DNA of 64,000 bases from Anseranas semipalmata (Eukaryota; Chordata; Aves; Anseriformes; Anseranatidae): contig VXAA01003374.1 of assembly GCA_013399115.1 (NCBI GenBank), positions 1 through 64,000 on the forward strand, given 5' to 3'. The translations under genes were made by a program, and so were the position numbers. Under the pieces are notes generated by a model. The model was not told the DNA's origin and ran no database searches. It was given only the letters and a program-made list of their open reading frames with translations. Below, one piece after another: positions 50,761-61,690 of this stretch; the stretch's first letter is position 1, and each line of letters opens with the position of its first letter.

Positions 50761-53198
50761 CAGATTTTATTCAGTCAAAGCACACTAACATGGTCATGAG
50801 GCTGGCTTTCAGCTCATAGCACAGGTAGAACAAGACCGTGTCGACCCAAGACGCAGGCAGAGCAATCTCACCTCATTTCCAAGCCCTGCCAAGCGTGAGC
50901 TGACATCTGCATGGTGCAAACAAATCCAGGGGCTTTGCAGGAGCAACTCTGGTTCCAGCAGACTGTATGGGAAAAGAAACCGAGGCCAGGGTTATGTCCT
51001 GATCTGCAGTTGTCCATTCTGGTTAATTCTTAGCATGCTCCTGGTATTCCCAGGGCATGGACACAACAGTGCCCATGGGCTTGAGTTGCCTGCAGGTTAC
51101 AGGCTCAGCCTGGGATGTGCAGAAGTGGCTAAAATGCTTCCCTAGCACCATCGGCTCAAGAAACAACATGACCTTGCTCACCCAGTGCTGTGTCTGAAGG
51201 AGTAAAGCCCAGCCAGGCCAAACTGGTTGTGCTCGGAGTCAGCCGCAGTGGATCTGCACCCGCAGATCGTTCCTCAGCCCAGAGACACAGATAGCTGAGG
51301 GCTAACTGTGCCACTATGCAGCAATTAGCCTCAGGAGCTTACAGCAAATGCAAGACAATTTAGACTGACAGGACAATTTTCCAAGAGACACGATAGTTGC
51401 ACAAAATTTGAAGGCTCTAGAAAAATCTCGGGAATCAAAAATAGCAGAAAATAACACAACACACAGGCCTTTTTTTCCTCTCTGCTGAGTTTTAGACCAG
51501 GGTAATTTCAGCAGTGCTATTTCTGATGCACAGAAAAAGAAAATTCAGGCTTGAAATAAGATCAGCTCTTTGGGTTCAGTCCTGCGAATCTGCACTCGGA
51601 CAAAAATGAAGTAATATTCTGGGGAGCTGGGATAACAAATCCGCGGACAATTGCGCCTGGGTGGTGGCAGCAGCAGAGGCAGCCTCTCCAGGCTCTATGT
51701 TTCTGGGAATAGGCCACAGTGGACACGTTATCAGACTGTCAGGGATGTGTGTCATTTCCTTGCATTCCTCTTGCTGAAAATCACAAGTTCCTGTCAGCTA
51801 CACAGAGTATGTAATCCGAGAAAATGCCACAAATAGCAAACTGTCAGCTCAGAAAAGATTAAGCCAAATGCTCTTCTGTGCCTTGCCGCAGAAGTGAGTG
51901 CAGCAAAATGCCCAGTACAGCGTAGGGGATCTCAGCTTCACAGAAAGGACAGAGAAGCCTCCCCAGTAAATGTTCCTGGGCCCCTCCAAGTATGTAGGTA
52001 CTGGTAAATGAGAAGTACCTGGCTGGAAGGAGGCCCAGTACAACCGAGATGACAACATGCCTTGATCGCGTGCATCAGCACAGGTCTAAGTAACCCCGTA
52101 AACTTCCTGGGTAAAATCCACATGTCCTGTGGTTTCTTAGACACCAAGTCATTTGGATACAAAGGAAGGTTTTGATGTTGTTTTTTCTGGGCTTACTTGC
52201 TTCAAATCCACCTAAGCCATTCTAAGATATCTAAATACTTTCTTTTAATCTCGTCTTCCATTTCCAGCAGCTTTATGTGCCTTTGAAAGCTCTCCTGTTG
52301 TCCCCATGACCCTATCCAAGCCAGTGCTTTGCCTGAATTCATTCTTCTTGCTTTCGGTACTAGCCATGCAGTTCCACTGCTGGGAGCAGGACTGGCAGCT
52401 CTGGACTCGCATGCCTTATGCCACACCAGCCCATCCAAATCTGAACATAGCCCCAGTGGCTGTAGTGTCAGCTGCTGTGTAGCCTGAGCACTCCTCCTCC
52501 TTGCTAGAGCACAATGAGAAACCCCACTGGGGAGAAATTTAAGAGAAAAGGAAGCCAGAGGTATCTAGCCCTTGTTTTTCTTGATAATGCATCTTCGTGT
52601 TCAGAAGTAGTGACATGTTGTGTTATATTTCAATTGTGGTGGGGTGTGGAGTGGAAATGTTCTTGAGATGGAAGTCTCATGTTCCCTCTCTCTTCCCCAG
52701 GTTCTTATGGAGATGTATTCACCCTGTTAATCCTGTGCAGTCTCTCTCCAAGCTGTTTCAAACAGCACAGAGGAACAGCAGTCTCAAAGTTCCTGGAAAT
52801 TTCATGAAAATAAGTGGCTTGGTAGAGACATTGACACCACTGAAGGAAAGACTGCTGAGTAAGGTCGGCTTATATTAGACTACAGGAATCTGAAAGGGTT
52901 TATGAATGCGTGAGTTTACAAATGTCCAAATCACAAATTCATGTTGGAGTTTGCCCTGCAATGGATGTCTGAAGAAGCATTTCACAGTCAAGGCTTCGCT
53001 CCCATGTGGATTCTCTGGTGTCACAACACAGTCTCCATTAAAAGCCAACCAACCATGAAACAATAACTGGACTGTGTTAGATCCTGCACTCAAGCATTTC
53101 TCTTGTAACATAGTTAAAGCAGATGTGGAAATGTATAGTATAGTGTAGCTTGCCTGTTGCACTGGGGAGACCTGAATGCAGATGATCTTTCATCAGAC
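50761..53198. other. Non-coding stretch, no identified feature
   Basis: Unique sequence of average composition. Open frames up to 95 codons occur on both strands without recognisable domains. Confidence 0.4.
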
Positions 53199-53289
53199 TA
53201 TATATATATATATATTATATTTTATATTTTATATTTTATATTTATATATACATATTATATATATATTATATATATGTACATATATTATG
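53199..53289. repeat. AT-rich (TA)n / (TATTTTA)n low-complexity tract
   Basis: About 90 bases made almost only of A and T, with TA dinucleotides, TATATTTTATA units and an imperfect TATATATGTACATATA palindrome. Confidence 0.93.
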
Positions 53290-53790
53290 AACAGTGACTG
53301 CTGACAAACACCTGGGATGGAGCAGTTGCCTTCCTGCAGTGTGGCAGATATTCCAGGTGACATTCCCCACTGAAGGCTGGCAGGTAGAATGTGAAACACA
53401 TTTTGGTCTTAGGCAGCCGTACTCTGTCGATGCAAATACATTGTCACAGCCCTGTACAAGTGCTGTACAGGAGCACCAGTGGACCTCCACAAGTTCAGTC
53501 CTGCAAAGCACTGTGAAGTTCCATGCCCTATCATCTGCTAAGGAGAGCTGCACTAAAAGGCACACAACGGTAATAAGAAATAAACAACAAATAAGGAGAA
53601 TAGATACCCCCAAGTTTGTTATCATAATCAAGCTAGATGAAGCATTAGAGAAATTGCATATACAACCCAATATCACAGACTGTACAATGCACTTTATCGA
53701 GGTCCAGCATAGTGGATTTTGTTGCATGGGCACAGCGTTCAGTCATTCCTCAGCAGCTAGTGATTACAACTCCACGATTCAGTGACGGAC
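53290..53790. other. Segment open on both strands, no gene recognised
   Basis: A plus-strand frame of 163 codons (53294-53785) and a minus-strand frame of 155 codons (53266-53733) overlap almost completely. Neither shows a domain, a signal or splice sites that I recognise. The minus frame has a hydrophobic run in the middle (ILLICCLFLITVVCLLV). A few frames of this size are expected by chance in 64 kb read six ways. Confidence 0.3.
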
Positions 53791-54719
53791 TTAAAAGGAG
53801 GCAGCTGCTACCAGTTGGATGAGAGATTCGCAGCTAGCCAGGCTGTGCTAAAATATGCTGAGAGCAGCTCAACATCAGCCCCTCTTCCTCTCACCCCTTC
53901 ATTGTTTGTTTCTTATTCTTATGTCTCGTATTTTAGGCCATGCCCTTCGGGGACATTTCCTCTGTATTTCTGCTGTGCCTGTGTCAATGCAGGTCCCACC
54001 CCAGTGGAGTGTCTACGCTCTGTCACAGTGTAAGTGTTGGTGTGAGACAACAAAACCATCCTGTGTTATTTCAGTGTTTTCAAACATCCAGCTCATAAGT
54101 ATTCCTGTGTACCACAGCAGTACCTAAATGGGATCTTGTTATTGCAGCTGAATTTGTTCAAATTCATTTCACTTACAGAATGTACTAAACCTGTCTTCTT
54201 TCAGCAATAGCCTCACTTTCGCTAATCACCATCTCATTCAAACTATATTTCATACACTTGATTATTCAGTTTTGCCCTGATAATAACTAATGTGCCATTG
54301 TAGGCAAGAAGTAAAATGTTTCAGCACAACCCCTCCGTTTCTAATGGATTCTCTGTTTGTTTACATTATACTGTAATAGCTATTGATCTTCACATGATTA
54401 TGGAATCCAGGCAGCATTAGAAAATTCATTAACGATGACTACAGAAGCTTTAACCCTGTTTAAAATGTTCTTCACTTTCAGGCTATTCTACATGAATGAC
54501 AACATCTATTACGGACAAAGGCACTGTAACCACCCCTAATTTGCAAAGCATATTATCTGTGATCAATACCGAATGATAGAGCACAGCTGACTGAAAAGAC
54601 CAATTTTGGAATTCAAGCGACATATGGTTTAAATCCCACAGTAACCACCCCGTTCTAACTAAACAAAGAGGACATACAATATCCAGGATTTCTAACGCAG
54701 TGCTCCACAATTAACAAAG
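53791..54719. other. Non-coding stretch
   Basis: AT-leaning unique sequence. Nothing classifiable recognised. Confidence 0.4.
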
Positions 54720-54890
54720 CTCTTCCCTCGGGAGTAATGCCTCTATTTACATTTTTGGTTTTCAAGGACAGAAAAAGAGTTTGCTGTTTCCTTCATCAGA
54801 TGTGACAAGGTGCAATGCATAATGAACAAAATGCCATAATTGCTCAATAATGGCACTTTATTAAGCATATGGAGTAACTTTATAAAAAGA
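54720..54890. promoter_or_regulatory. Candidate conserved non-coding element
   Basis: Contains a tight series of ATTA-type words (GCATAATGAAC, CCATAATTGCTCAATAATGG, CTTTATTAAGCATATGG) in repeat-free sequence. This is the texture of homeodomain-bound enhancers. Not proven without alignment. Confidence 0.25.
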
Positions 54891-55794
54891 AAAGAAAAAA
54901 CACTTCAATGAACATTTCTTTCTATCAAGAAACTGTCTTCACACTTTTCAGAAAAACATAAACAGTATCAACAAAATTATCTCAAATAAAATTGTTTCAT
55001 AGTGCTCCTTCCAGTAGCACTGGTCTCACATGTCTTAATAATACTTTCCAGGAAGTCTGTTTGTTTTAGCTCTAGCCTACTCTAAAAGGTAGATAATGAG
55101 AGAAACTACAATTGCACAACTTACTGCTCAATTTGGATTCCGCAAGTGTTGTCCCAGCTCTTTTTCAAGTTACGTATTAATGACAAGGGGTTATGAAAGG
55201 ATTTTATCAAACATTAAGTACCTTGGCAATGTAACTAAAGGCATAAACCACAGCAACCTACATGACAATTCTATATTGCAGCTCTGAAAAAAAAAAAAAA
55301 GGAAACAATTATTATGGCTTTATATTATTCTGATACCTATAAAAATTCTGGACCAAACTCAGCCTTAGTGTAACTCACGGACTCATTGGGCATGTTACAA
55401 GGATGAATTTAGTGTTGTGCATTCATGGGAATAGCTTTGCTTGTAAGAAACCAATACATTTTTCAGCAAGCCACATAATAAGAGACTGGTCTGAGCCACA
55501 TAATTCACTTTTTTCATTCCCATGCAAAATTCCACAGAAGGAGCCAGATGCATGGCTCTGCTTTGGGTGCATGTTTGCTCACAATACAATACCACATCTC
55601 CCAGTAAACCCTCTCCACCTAAAGCTGTTGAGTTTATACAGCTTGCCTCCTGAACTGTAAGGATAGTCATTCAACGAAGCTATGAATACAATATAGTCTT
55701 TAGGGATGGGTTTAGTTTTACTTGTCATGAGGTGTCTGTGACATAGGCATGAACTAAGTGTATGTGTCATGGCTACATGTCATAGTTCCCCTCA
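54891..55794. other. Non-coding stretch
   Basis: Unique sequence with an A run near 55286-55300. Nothing else seen up to the CR1 copy. Confidence 0.4.
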
Positions 55795-56705
55795 TCATAG
55801 AATCATAGAATTATAAAATCATAGAATGGTTTGGGTTGGAAGGGACCTTAAAGATCATCTAATTCTAACCCCCTGCCATAGGCAGGGACACCTCCCACTA
55901 GGCCAGGTTGCTCAAAGCCCCATCCAGCCTGGCCTTGAAAACTTCCAGGGATGGGGCATCCACAGCTTCTCTGGGCAACCTGATCCAGTGCCTCACCACC
56001 CTCATAGGAAAGAATTTCTTCCTAATATCTAAGCTAAATCTCCCCTCTTTTAGTTTAAAGCCATTACCCCTTGTCCTATCACTACACTACTTGACAAAGA
56101 GTCCCCCTCCTGCTTTCTTTTAGGCCCTCTTCAGGTACTGAAAGGCTGCTATAAGGTCTCCCCAGAGCCTTCTCTTCTCCCAGATAAACAACCCCAGCTC
56201 TCTCAGCCTGTGTTCATAGGAGAGCTGCTCCAGCCCTCTGATCCTCCTCGTGGCCCTCCTCTGGACTCACTCTAATAGTTCCATGTCCTTCTTATACTGG
56301 GGGTCCCAGAGCTGAACACAGCACTCCAGGTGGGATCTCACAAGAGCAGGGTAGAGTGGGAGAATCGCCTCCTCCCACCTGCTGGCCATGATTCTTTTGA
56401 TGCAGCCCAGGACACGGTTGGCTTTCTGGGCTGCACATGTACAATGCTGGCTCATGTTGAGCTTCTCATCAACCAACACCCCCAAGTCCTTGTCCTCAGA
56501 GCTGCTCTCAATCCATTCNNNNNATGTCGACCGCACCACACAGCTTGGTGTCATTGGCAAACTTACTGAGGGTGCACTCAATCCCACTGTCCATGTTGCT
56601 GACAAAGTTGTTAAACAGTGCCAGTCCCAGTACCGACCCATGAGGAACACCGCTCATCACTGATCTCCACACAGATATCAAGCCATTATCACCTGATATT
56701 ATCTC
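55795..56705 (-). mobile_element. CR1 LINE, 5'-truncated, minus strand, interrupted by a 5-N gap
   Basis: The plus strand starts with degenerate TCATAGAA units and GGTTTGGGTTGGAAGGGACC, so the element reads right to left. It keeps part of the ORF2 reverse transcriptase palm. On minus the conserved GVPQGS-type motif reads GVPHGS (56634-56651) and the FxDD catalytic box reads FAND (56550-56561), with Asn in place of the first Asp. Downstream come a [11 protein letters not shown] block and [19 protein letters not shown] (about 56280-56340). Five Ns at 56519-56523 stand where the copy at 8654-9550 has about 145 further bases (its 9384-9528). The copy is truncated and enzymatically dead. Confidence 0.95.
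56519..56523. other. Assembly gap (5 N) inside CR1
   Basis: Five Ns between ATCCATTC and ATGTCGACCG. Any peptide read across them is an artefact. Confidence 0.98.
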
Positions 56706-59700
56706 CAATCACAAGTTAGTGGAGTCTGAGGAGCTATTCTGCCTACATCTAGCAATAACAGAAGCTCAGACACTCAGCACACACGTGACACTAAAAGTGG
56801 TTCAGCTGAATCCCATCCAACTATGTGGTATAAGTGTTAATAGGTGTTAGTACAGTATGTATATATATCAGCCGTGGACCTTGGTATAGACCTTTCTATA
56901 TATGTAGCCATTCAGAAGGCTTCTGGTCAGTGAAGAGGCAGGTGTAGGAGGCAGGGGGAGGCTGCCATCACACACAAACTGGGATGCAGCAGGGTCTGCC
57001 CCACACCCACTCTCTAGCCTATCTCAGCAGGAGGGCGCTGGGACCAGACCCAGGAGACAGGAGGGACTGTCAGGTCCTGCTACTTAGAAGTAGCCATTGT
57101 ATGTCAACAGACGTGTGCTTAAGCCCCCCACCCACCAAATTATACAATGCATGCGAAAAGTGTCATTCATTCCAAGAGGCACCACATGGGCCTGGGTTTA
57201 CCCATGAGTTTGGAGATATGAGGTAAGAAGCACTAGGAGTCCTGTGGGGGTGAAGTTGTGGGTACTGAGATGCGGCAATGGTGAGTGCTGAATTGATAGA
57301 TACACATATCCGCACGTGTCTACAGATATAAATATGCATATCAATTGCAATTTACATTATTTAATTTCTGAATTAAGAATAAATTTGTACATTTTGCACA
57401 AACATATGCATGCAAACTAAGAGCACTCTCTCTGTCTTCCACATAATCAGGCTCATATCACTGGCTTTAGCAGAGACAGCATCCTAACCTTAATGTACAA
57501 CCAAAGCAGCTTGAATTCAAAATTATAAACCTAAAGTAAACCTAAAACCTAGTAACCTAAAACCTGTTGAAAAACAGCTTGTGAGCAATCCATGGGCTGA
57601 AATATATTAGGTTATATATAAGCTTGTAGTTCACAGAAATTTCTAAAATCTCCAATCTGCTTAAGGATCACAGACTTGGCGAAGAAAGCAAAAACTCCAC
57701 TCAATCAAAAGGAGAGCAAAGAGAAGTCTAGGGAAAGAAGAAGATACAATAAAAAGAGTGGTTCATATGCTGAACTGATCTGAACTCAAAAAATCATGCC
57801 AAAACCCCCCACCTCCTATAAAAGGTATTTGAAAGCTCTGAGAATAGGCAGCTGTTTCCTAGACAAGTTTTAGTCCAACCCAAGTGACATTGCTGTATAA
57901 AAGCAATCTAAGCAACTTTATGAGATCAGGTGAATAGCAGAAGATAAGTACTTAGCAGTCTCAGTCCTAATGTAACATTGACCACACCATCAATCATAAC
58001 TTTCAACTACCTTGATAGGCAAGGTAAGCCACTAAGAAGAGAAATTCATACATGGTGCAGATAATGAGGTTAATTTTTCTGTGAGCTATCATGGAAATTA
58101 TTATAGTACGTTATCAGTACTTTGCTAAATTTTTTTTCAGTATGGAAATCAATCTTTCCTTCTTCTTGGCTAGAGCATAAAAGCTGAGATTTATAAAGCC
58201 TTTTAAGGTGCCTCTAAAATTAATGGGAATTGGATGTCCTCATTACCTACATGCTTTGAAAAGCTCAGCCAAAATGCATAAAATGAGTAGACACTGGCTA
58301 TCATTAAAACCTCTCCAGTTTTGCCTTTGAAAGTAGATAAGGATATCATCATGTTCAAATGATTCCCTGTAAAGAATTTAGCACCAGGAATATTTAGCAA
58401 ACAGTACACTGCTCACTGTAAATTAGTTTCAAAGGCATATGCAAAGACGTTAATGGTGCCTACACAAACAACTGCATGAAGCAATAAGGTGAAGTGAACC
58501 TCTGGAGACTGGTTACCAGCACTGCAGTGGAAAAAGTAGAATTTATTATATATCCCCAGTAGCCACTTTCTTGCTCCAATTATGAAAGGTCTGGTGAGAC
58601 TAGCTTATATATACTTGCAGCTAATTGTCTGCTAATAGGCACAGTAGGCCACATAGTCCTCTGCAGTCCAGAGGCATGAGAGCAATGGGGCTGTTTGAGC
58701 TGCTTCTGTCAAACCAGCTGTTGAAATCATACCTAGTTCCCAAACACCTGAAAAGCCTCAATAAACTATCTCCATTTGGCCATTGCCACCCTCTCAGGTA
58801 AAAGCCATGTTGCTCTAGGTCAACTCTTCCTTAAGTCCCACCTTTATCCTTTTCCCTATATTCTGGCTGAAAGGGACATCCTTGCCAGCTGCCTCCTTCC
58901 CCAGTCTTGCCCATGCCTCCTTTCTCTCCCCAGTTGGCTGGTAAATAAGAATGGAAGCAAATCCCAGGTCTGCAGCAATACAGCAAGGGCCATGCAAACT
59001 GCGGGCAGAGCTTATGCTGCTATTGCTGCCCTGCTAGCAGTACCCAGATGGGCTAGCTTCTATCTGCCTCTGGCACTGATATCATAAACATAAGCAGTGC
59101 AATCACACTCCGCAGCAGAGCACAGATGAGAAAACCAAAGGAGAAGAGCTTCAGCCTTGTATAATTTCCATGATTAAAATCAACAGCAATGTTTGACTAA
59201 TTGGCCCACAAAGGCCTTTGCATTGGTGTAATTTAAATAAGCTTAAAAACAGATCAAGGTTAAAAAACAGCACTATTCAGCCTACCAACCAGGCTGCAGA
59301 GTCTCTTCACTGAGTTTGTTACACAAGGCTAGCTTGTCTCTGCAACAACCCATTCAGCTGCTCTAGCTTTCTGGTGGAGTGCCCCACTGAAAAGTGGGAC
59401 TGATGAATATGTTCGCCCTCAACATCACTAGCTGTTTCACCCCTAAACAGGGACTCAGTATTATTAAGGGGCCACAAGAAGAGGGTGAAAACACATATTT
59501 TTCCCTCTCCTGCTCCATGCCGGTGACTGGTCTTCAGGTACCTCCTTACCCCTTGCCAGACTTTTGTGAGGGGATGAGAACCAGCAGCTTCTCTGTTACA
59601 GTCACTAAGAGGGGTGTGTGTGATGACCTCATGTGTCATGGACAAGTGGCTACATCCCCATGCACTCATGTACAGGGCAGATGGAGCTTGTCCTGCGTTT

Positions 59701-59939
59701 ACTTTCAAAATAGCTTCAAAGTATTTCCCAGGAGAAATCACAGGAAGGCTGAGATAGATGTGAACCAGGTTGGGTGCTGGACATCTCTTTGAATACAATG
59801 GATGAGATCTCTGTTGAGGAGGCCATGGAATGTAGCCTACCCCAAATCGCCAGATGAGACCTTGACTACATCTGCCTGGATCTCACTGACTACATTAATT
59901 CAGTATGAGCCAGAAAACCAAGCATTAGGCAAACTTTGT
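56706..59939. other. Non-coding stretch, no identified gene
   Basis: Mostly unique. At 59319-59798 frames of 159 codons (minus) and 132 codons (plus) overlap without recognisable domains. A TATAAAAGG word at 57817-57825 has no start, frame or donor after it. No RNA gene was recognised. Confidence 0.4.
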
Positions 59940-60125
59940 TATGTAACTGTCACTGAACTCACATTTGGGGCGGCAGGCCAGCGGGTGACAGAAACCGCTC
60001 TGGCAACAGCTAATTGGCCTTAGTAAGGAGTAAGTCAAAGAGATTGGCCCAGGGCAATGTAATTAGCAAAGTCATTGGCAGCTTATGCCAACAGTCTAAT
60101 TTAGAAAGCAATAAATAGTTAAAAG
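59940..60125. promoter_or_regulatory. Candidate conserved non-coding element
   Basis: Repeat-free block with GGCGGCAGGCCAGCGGGTGA followed by CAGCTAATTGGCC, ATGTAATTAGCAAAGTCATT and CAGTCTAATTTAG. ATTA/CCAAT-type words recur at short spacing. Inference only. Confidence 0.25.
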
Positions 60126-60929
60126 AGCAGCCTCTTGGGGGCATGAGCACTGCTGTAGGGGGACAGCTGACACAGTGAAACAGCTATTGGCCAAGGTGGT
60201 ATCACCCCGTGCAGGGGCCAAGCTGCCACCCCAGACCAACCGTGTTCCTCTGCTGGAGCAAATGTCTGTACCCTGGTTCCATGGTGCTGGTATAGGCTGG
60301 ATCAGGGCTGGGGATTTGATTCATGTGTGTTGTGCATGTGCATGTGAAAGAATGGAAATCTCAGAATAAAAATCACTATCCACCTGCTAAACCCACCATT
60401 ATAAGTAAATAAATTTTGGATGGTAGGTCAGCGAGTGGTTCTGCAACCACCCCACCTAGTTGCCCCATGATGGAGAATTCAGCTGTGGTTTAAAGCAAGA
60501 GAAGAGGTTTCCCACACTGTGCCCTGCCCGGGCTCATCACACCACGCATCCGACAAGATGAAAACCAGTGGCAGGGGTCCATCTGTCATCTCGCAGAGCC
60601 GGGGGCTGCGGGGACTGGAGAGAAGTGGGGAATGGGCTCTGCTCCTACACACCTTGCTCAGCAGAGCGAGGCATGCCGTAATTTGCTGCCGCTGCCCACA
60701 GGTTAACAGCAAATTCCAGTCCCCTGTAGCAAAGACGGAGCGGGGAGGTGTGTGAGAGGCATGCTGTCTCCCAGAGCAGCTCCTGAGAGGAGGCAGCTAC
60801 CCAGCTTCTGCACTGCTCAGAGTGAAGCCTTAAGATGCGCGCTAGCCCAAAGTAATGAGCCCGGCTCTGGCAATAAAGTGATTGTGGCAGTAAAGTGAAG
60901 CAGCCATTATGCACTTGGCAACGGCTCTA
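60126..60929. other. Non-coding stretch
   Basis: Average to slightly GC-rich unique sequence with no recognised exon or repeat. Confidence 0.4.
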
Positions 60930-61080
60930 GCCTTGAGATAACCTGCTTTTTAATTGAGCTGAGGAATGTTTTCATTCTTTCTCGAGTTGCATATTATTTA
61001 TGGGTACAATGTGTAATAATAAAAATTACATATCTTGGCAAAAAACAACGAGCAAAAACTCAGCTGGAAGAACACTACAC
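60930..61080. promoter_or_regulatory. Candidate conserved non-coding element
   Basis: TTTTTAATTGAGCTGAGGAA is followed by GTTGCATATTATTTATGGGT and GTGTAATAATAAAAATTACA. It is repeat-free and rich in homeodomain/POU-like words. Inference only. Confidence 0.22.
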
Positions 61081-61489
61081 AGCGGGCATATATTTTTCTA
61101 GAGAGGTAGTCATCTATTTTAAGTACCATTGTGTTCTGTTTCGCTGTGGTAAATCCAGCAGCAGAATGCTAGCGATGTTTTTGCACGTAGGAAGGGATCT
61201 GGTTTAAAAGCACAACCCTCGGCATGTGTTGTGAAGAACCTCACTGCTGAGCCCCATACACTCATCTCTTTACAGACCTCTCCCAGCCTCAAGCTGAGAC
61301 AGCGGTGGAGGGAATGGTAACAAAAACTGCACCTCATGCCACGGCTGTGAAGTATGCATCCACAGCAGAGCGTGTTCCTACTCCTCGATAAAAGGAGCAG
61401 CAAAAAAATTGCTCCCAATTTCCTTCCACGCTTCAGTGCACGGAGCACAGGCACTATTGACAATTATGGGGTGGGGGGGAAATGCTCTG

Positions 61490-61690
61490 CCTTTATCCAT
61501 TTTTAATTGCCGGAGACTGTAAAGTTGTTCTTCGGGAAATAAATACATTACTGCTTTCCTCTCCCACTCGCAGCATGCCAGTGCATTTGGTTTATCGACA
61601 GCCATTTAATAATAACTTTCAATACCGGAATTTTTTCAATTGCCTTTTCAGATTTTTGCTCCAAACCACTGTGGTTGGATTACTCATGGG
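61490..61690. promoter_or_regulatory. Candidate conserved non-coding element with a RUNX-like inverted pair
   Basis: Contains CCATTTTTAATTGCCGG, GCCATTTAATAATAAC and, at 61664-61676, AACCAC-T-GTGGTT, an inverted pair whose right half TGTGGTT fits the RUNX core. It is repeat-free. Function is inferred. Confidence 0.25.

Noticed and set aside
56267..56708. Frames crossing the 5-N gap as if one reverse transcriptase protein
   Set aside because: About 145 bases of the element are missing at the gap, so the joined frame is an artefact. The parts were annotated as CR1 fragments instead.
57817..57825. TATAAAAGG, a perfect TATA-box word
   Set aside because: No start codon with a useful frame, donor or upstream site cluster follows. 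A lone word of this kind is expected by chance in AT-rich DNA.
59319..59798. 159-codon (minus) and 132-codon (plus) overlapping frames
   Set aside because: No recognisable domain, signal or splice context, and such lengths are expected a few times by chance in this much sequence.
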